From assembly GCA_034431935.1 (NCBI GenBank), contig DAOUCU010000064.1:1-6399 (forward strand): a stretch of 6,399 nucleotides of DNA, in the 5' to 3' direction. The position numbers were made by a program, and so were the translations under genes. The notes beneath the pieces are model-generated. The model saw only the letters and a program-made list of their open reading frames with translations. It did no database searches and was not told where the DNA came from. Source of the stretch: JBFMDU01 sp034431935. GTDB taxonomy: Bacteria > Chloroflexota > Dehalococcoidia > GIF9 > JBFMDU01. Position 1 is the first letter of the stretch, and each line of letters starts with the position of its first letter. Shown here in pieces: positions 5,102 to 6,399 of the stretch.

Positions 5102-6399
5102 GTGACCTTAACGTTTCCCTTATACGCGATAGCCTTCTGTATGGCTGGTGGTCTCGCCATCAGCCTTGCAGTTGTTGTCTGGCTGAGACGGTCGAGCCCC
5201 GGTGCCCGGCCCTTTGCTTTCCTCATGCTCGCGGCTGCCGAGTGGGCAATCACACGTGCATTAGAGGCAGCGGCCGAACCGTCCTGGGCCAAGGTGTTCT
5301 GGGCTAAGTGGGAGTATCTTGGCATTGCCAGCGTACCGGTACTTATTCTGCTGTTTGCCATTGAGTATGCCCGTGTCAAGGTACACTGGCGACGTCACCT
5401 CATGGCCATTTTATGGATTATTCCCGTGGTGACCGTCATTCTGGCTTTCACCAATGAGTGGCATGGTCTTATCTGGTCGAGTATTGATACGGCCATAGGA
5501 TCGCCCGCGCAGAACCTGGTCTACACTCATGGCGGGTGGTTCTGGTTCGCCGCCGCTTACAGTTATCTGACGATATTGACCGGAATTTCCATTCTGGCTA
5601 AGGCCATTGTGCGTCGCCCTGAGCTTTATCGGCGGCAGACTGTCCCTCTGCTTATTGGCCTGGGGGTGCCCGTGGTGGGGAACGGTGTCTATCTGGCGGG
5701 CTTCAGTCCCATTAGAGGCCTCGACCTCACCCCGTTTTGTTTCACGGTGACCGGACTAATCTATGCCCTGACTATTTTCCGTCTCCGCATTTTCCAGCCG
5801 GTGCCTGTAGCACGCAATATGGTGATTGAAGCTATGGATGATGGCGTCATTGTGATCGACGACGATGGGTTGGTGCTGGACATTAATCCAGCCGCATGTC
5901 GTATCATTGGCCTGACGGGGCCTGGCGTCGGTAAACATATACTGGAGGTCTGGCCGGATTGTCCGGAGCATGTGACCGAGACAGTGCGGGAACATATCGC
6001 TGTCATTACGGTGGGCCGCGATACCGGCGATGCTCGTGTCCTTGAGGTACGTAGTCAGCCTTTAACAAAGCGCCACGGTGGTGCCTTCGGCTCTTTAGTG
6101 CTTATCCGGGACGTTACCGAGCGAAAAAAGGCGGAGCAAGCAATCGAGGAGAGCGAGAGGCTCTACCGCCTGCTGGCCGACAATATCAGGGATGTGGTCA
6201 TCATGGCCGACCTGTCAATGAGATTCCTATATGTCAGTCCCAGCATGACCCAGTTGCTCGGCTATAGTTCCAGCGAGGCCTTGAATCTACCACCGGAAAG
6301 TATCTTCACCAAGACTTCACTGGAGAAGGTCTCCCGGGTTCTTGCAGAGGAACTTGCTCTTGAGCAATCGGGCAGCCGTGATTCTTCACACTCACAGAC
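5102..6399 (+). CDS. 7TM membrane sensor with PAS domains, probable histidine kinase (partial, cut by right edge)
   Basis: 432 residues are visible and the frame is still open at the edge. Seven hydrophobic segments at about 6-28, 36-53, 70-90, 98-117, 146-169, 180-200 and 209-227 match the 7TM module found at the N-terminus of many histidine kinases, including the segment 3-4 region (WEYLGIASVPVLILLFAIEYA spread over 70-90) and TNEWHGLIW at 117-125. Two PAS domains follow: about 235-345 (MDDGVIVIDDDG, ending DVTERKKAEQ) and about 347 onwards (ADNIRDVVIMAD, then SPSMTQLLGYS). It would sit in the inner membrane with the PAS domains in the cytoplasm. The catalytic domain lies beyond the window, so a diguanylate cyclase cannot be excluded. 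The start is GTG with GAGG five bases upstream. Divergent from the hydrogenase operon across the tRNA gene, it has its own promoter. Confidence 0.9.
   Translation, partial: MTLTFPLYAIAFCMAGGLAISLAVVVWLRRSSPGARPFAFLMLAAAEWAITRALEAAAEPSWAKVFWAKWEYLGIASVPVLILLFAIEYARVKVHWRRHLMAILWIIPVVTVILAFTNEWHGLIWSSIDTAIGSPAQNLVYTHGGWFWFAAAYSYLTILTGISILAKAIVRRPELYRRQTVPLLIGLGVPVVGNGVYLAGFSPIRGLDLTPFCFTVTGLIYALTIFRLRIFQPVPVARNMVIEAMDDGVIVIDDDGLVLDINPAACRIIGLTGPGVGKHILEVWPDCPEHVTETVREHIAVITVGRDTGDARVLEVRSQPLTKRHGGAFGSLVLIRDVTERKKAEQAIEESERLYRLLADNIRDVVIMADLSMRFLYVSPSMTQLLGYSSSEALNLPPESIFTKTSLEKVSRVLAEELALEQSGSRDSSHSQ

Noticed and set aside
5053..5307. 84-codon plus-strand open frame at the start of the sensor gene
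   Set aside because: It overlaps the 7TM coding frame, which has a proper start and a long homologous continuation.
5062..5379. Minus-strand open frames opposite the sensor gene (also 5756-6006)
   Set aside because: They are antisense to transmembrane and PAS coding sequence and match no known domain.

Overview
The window looks like chromosomal DNA from an anaerobic bacterium of moderate GC content. Its dominant content is a four-gene minus-strand operon for a soluble, cytoplasmic [NiFe] hydrogenase. The gene order is beta-gamma-delta-alpha, the same as the hydBGDA (sulfhydrogenase, group 3b, NAD(P)-linked) operons known from Pyrococcus. The extended -10 promoters, the response-regulator receiver and the 7TM-PAS sensor point to Bacteria rather than Archaea. 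A deep-branching anaerobe such as a Dehalococcoidia-type Chloroflexota would fit, but that placement is only an impression.

Layout, left to right. 2-115 (+) is the C-terminal tail of an unidentified gene. 140-4383 (-) is the hydrogenase operon, read right to left: a receiver-domain/HydB fusion (beta, two ferredoxin-type [4Fe-4S] clusters), HydG (gamma, FAD/NAD(P)/[2Fe-2S]), HydD (delta, small subunit with three [4Fe-4S] sites) and HydA (alpha, NiFe large subunit). The genes are packed with a 1-base gap, a 1-base overlap and a 4-base overlap, so they are almost certainly co-transcribed and translationally coupled. 4384-4760 is a non-coding divergent region with palindromes, a candidate operon promoter (-) and a good tRNA promoter (+). 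4761-4836 is tRNA-Lys(CTT) with an encoded CCA. 4837-5101 is non-coding; it holds phased 11-bp AT-rich repeats directly upstream of a sigma70-like promoter. 5102 to the right edge (+) is a 7TM membrane sensor followed by two PAS domains, probably a histidine kinase, cut by the window end.

How it works together (partly inference): electrons would pass between the NiFe site in alpha, the three clusters of delta, and the FAD/[2Fe-2S] of gamma, which exchanges hydride with NAD(P)H. The beta subunit supplies further ferredoxin-type clusters. The striking feature is that beta carries an intact phospho-acceptor receiver domain at its N-terminus, so a two-component signal may act directly on the enzyme rather than on transcription. 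The large subunit also stops exactly at the last residue of its metal-binding motif, which would remove the need for the usual C-terminal maturation protease. A membrane sensor of kinase type lies close by in divergent orientation and is a candidate, unproven, partner for the receiver.
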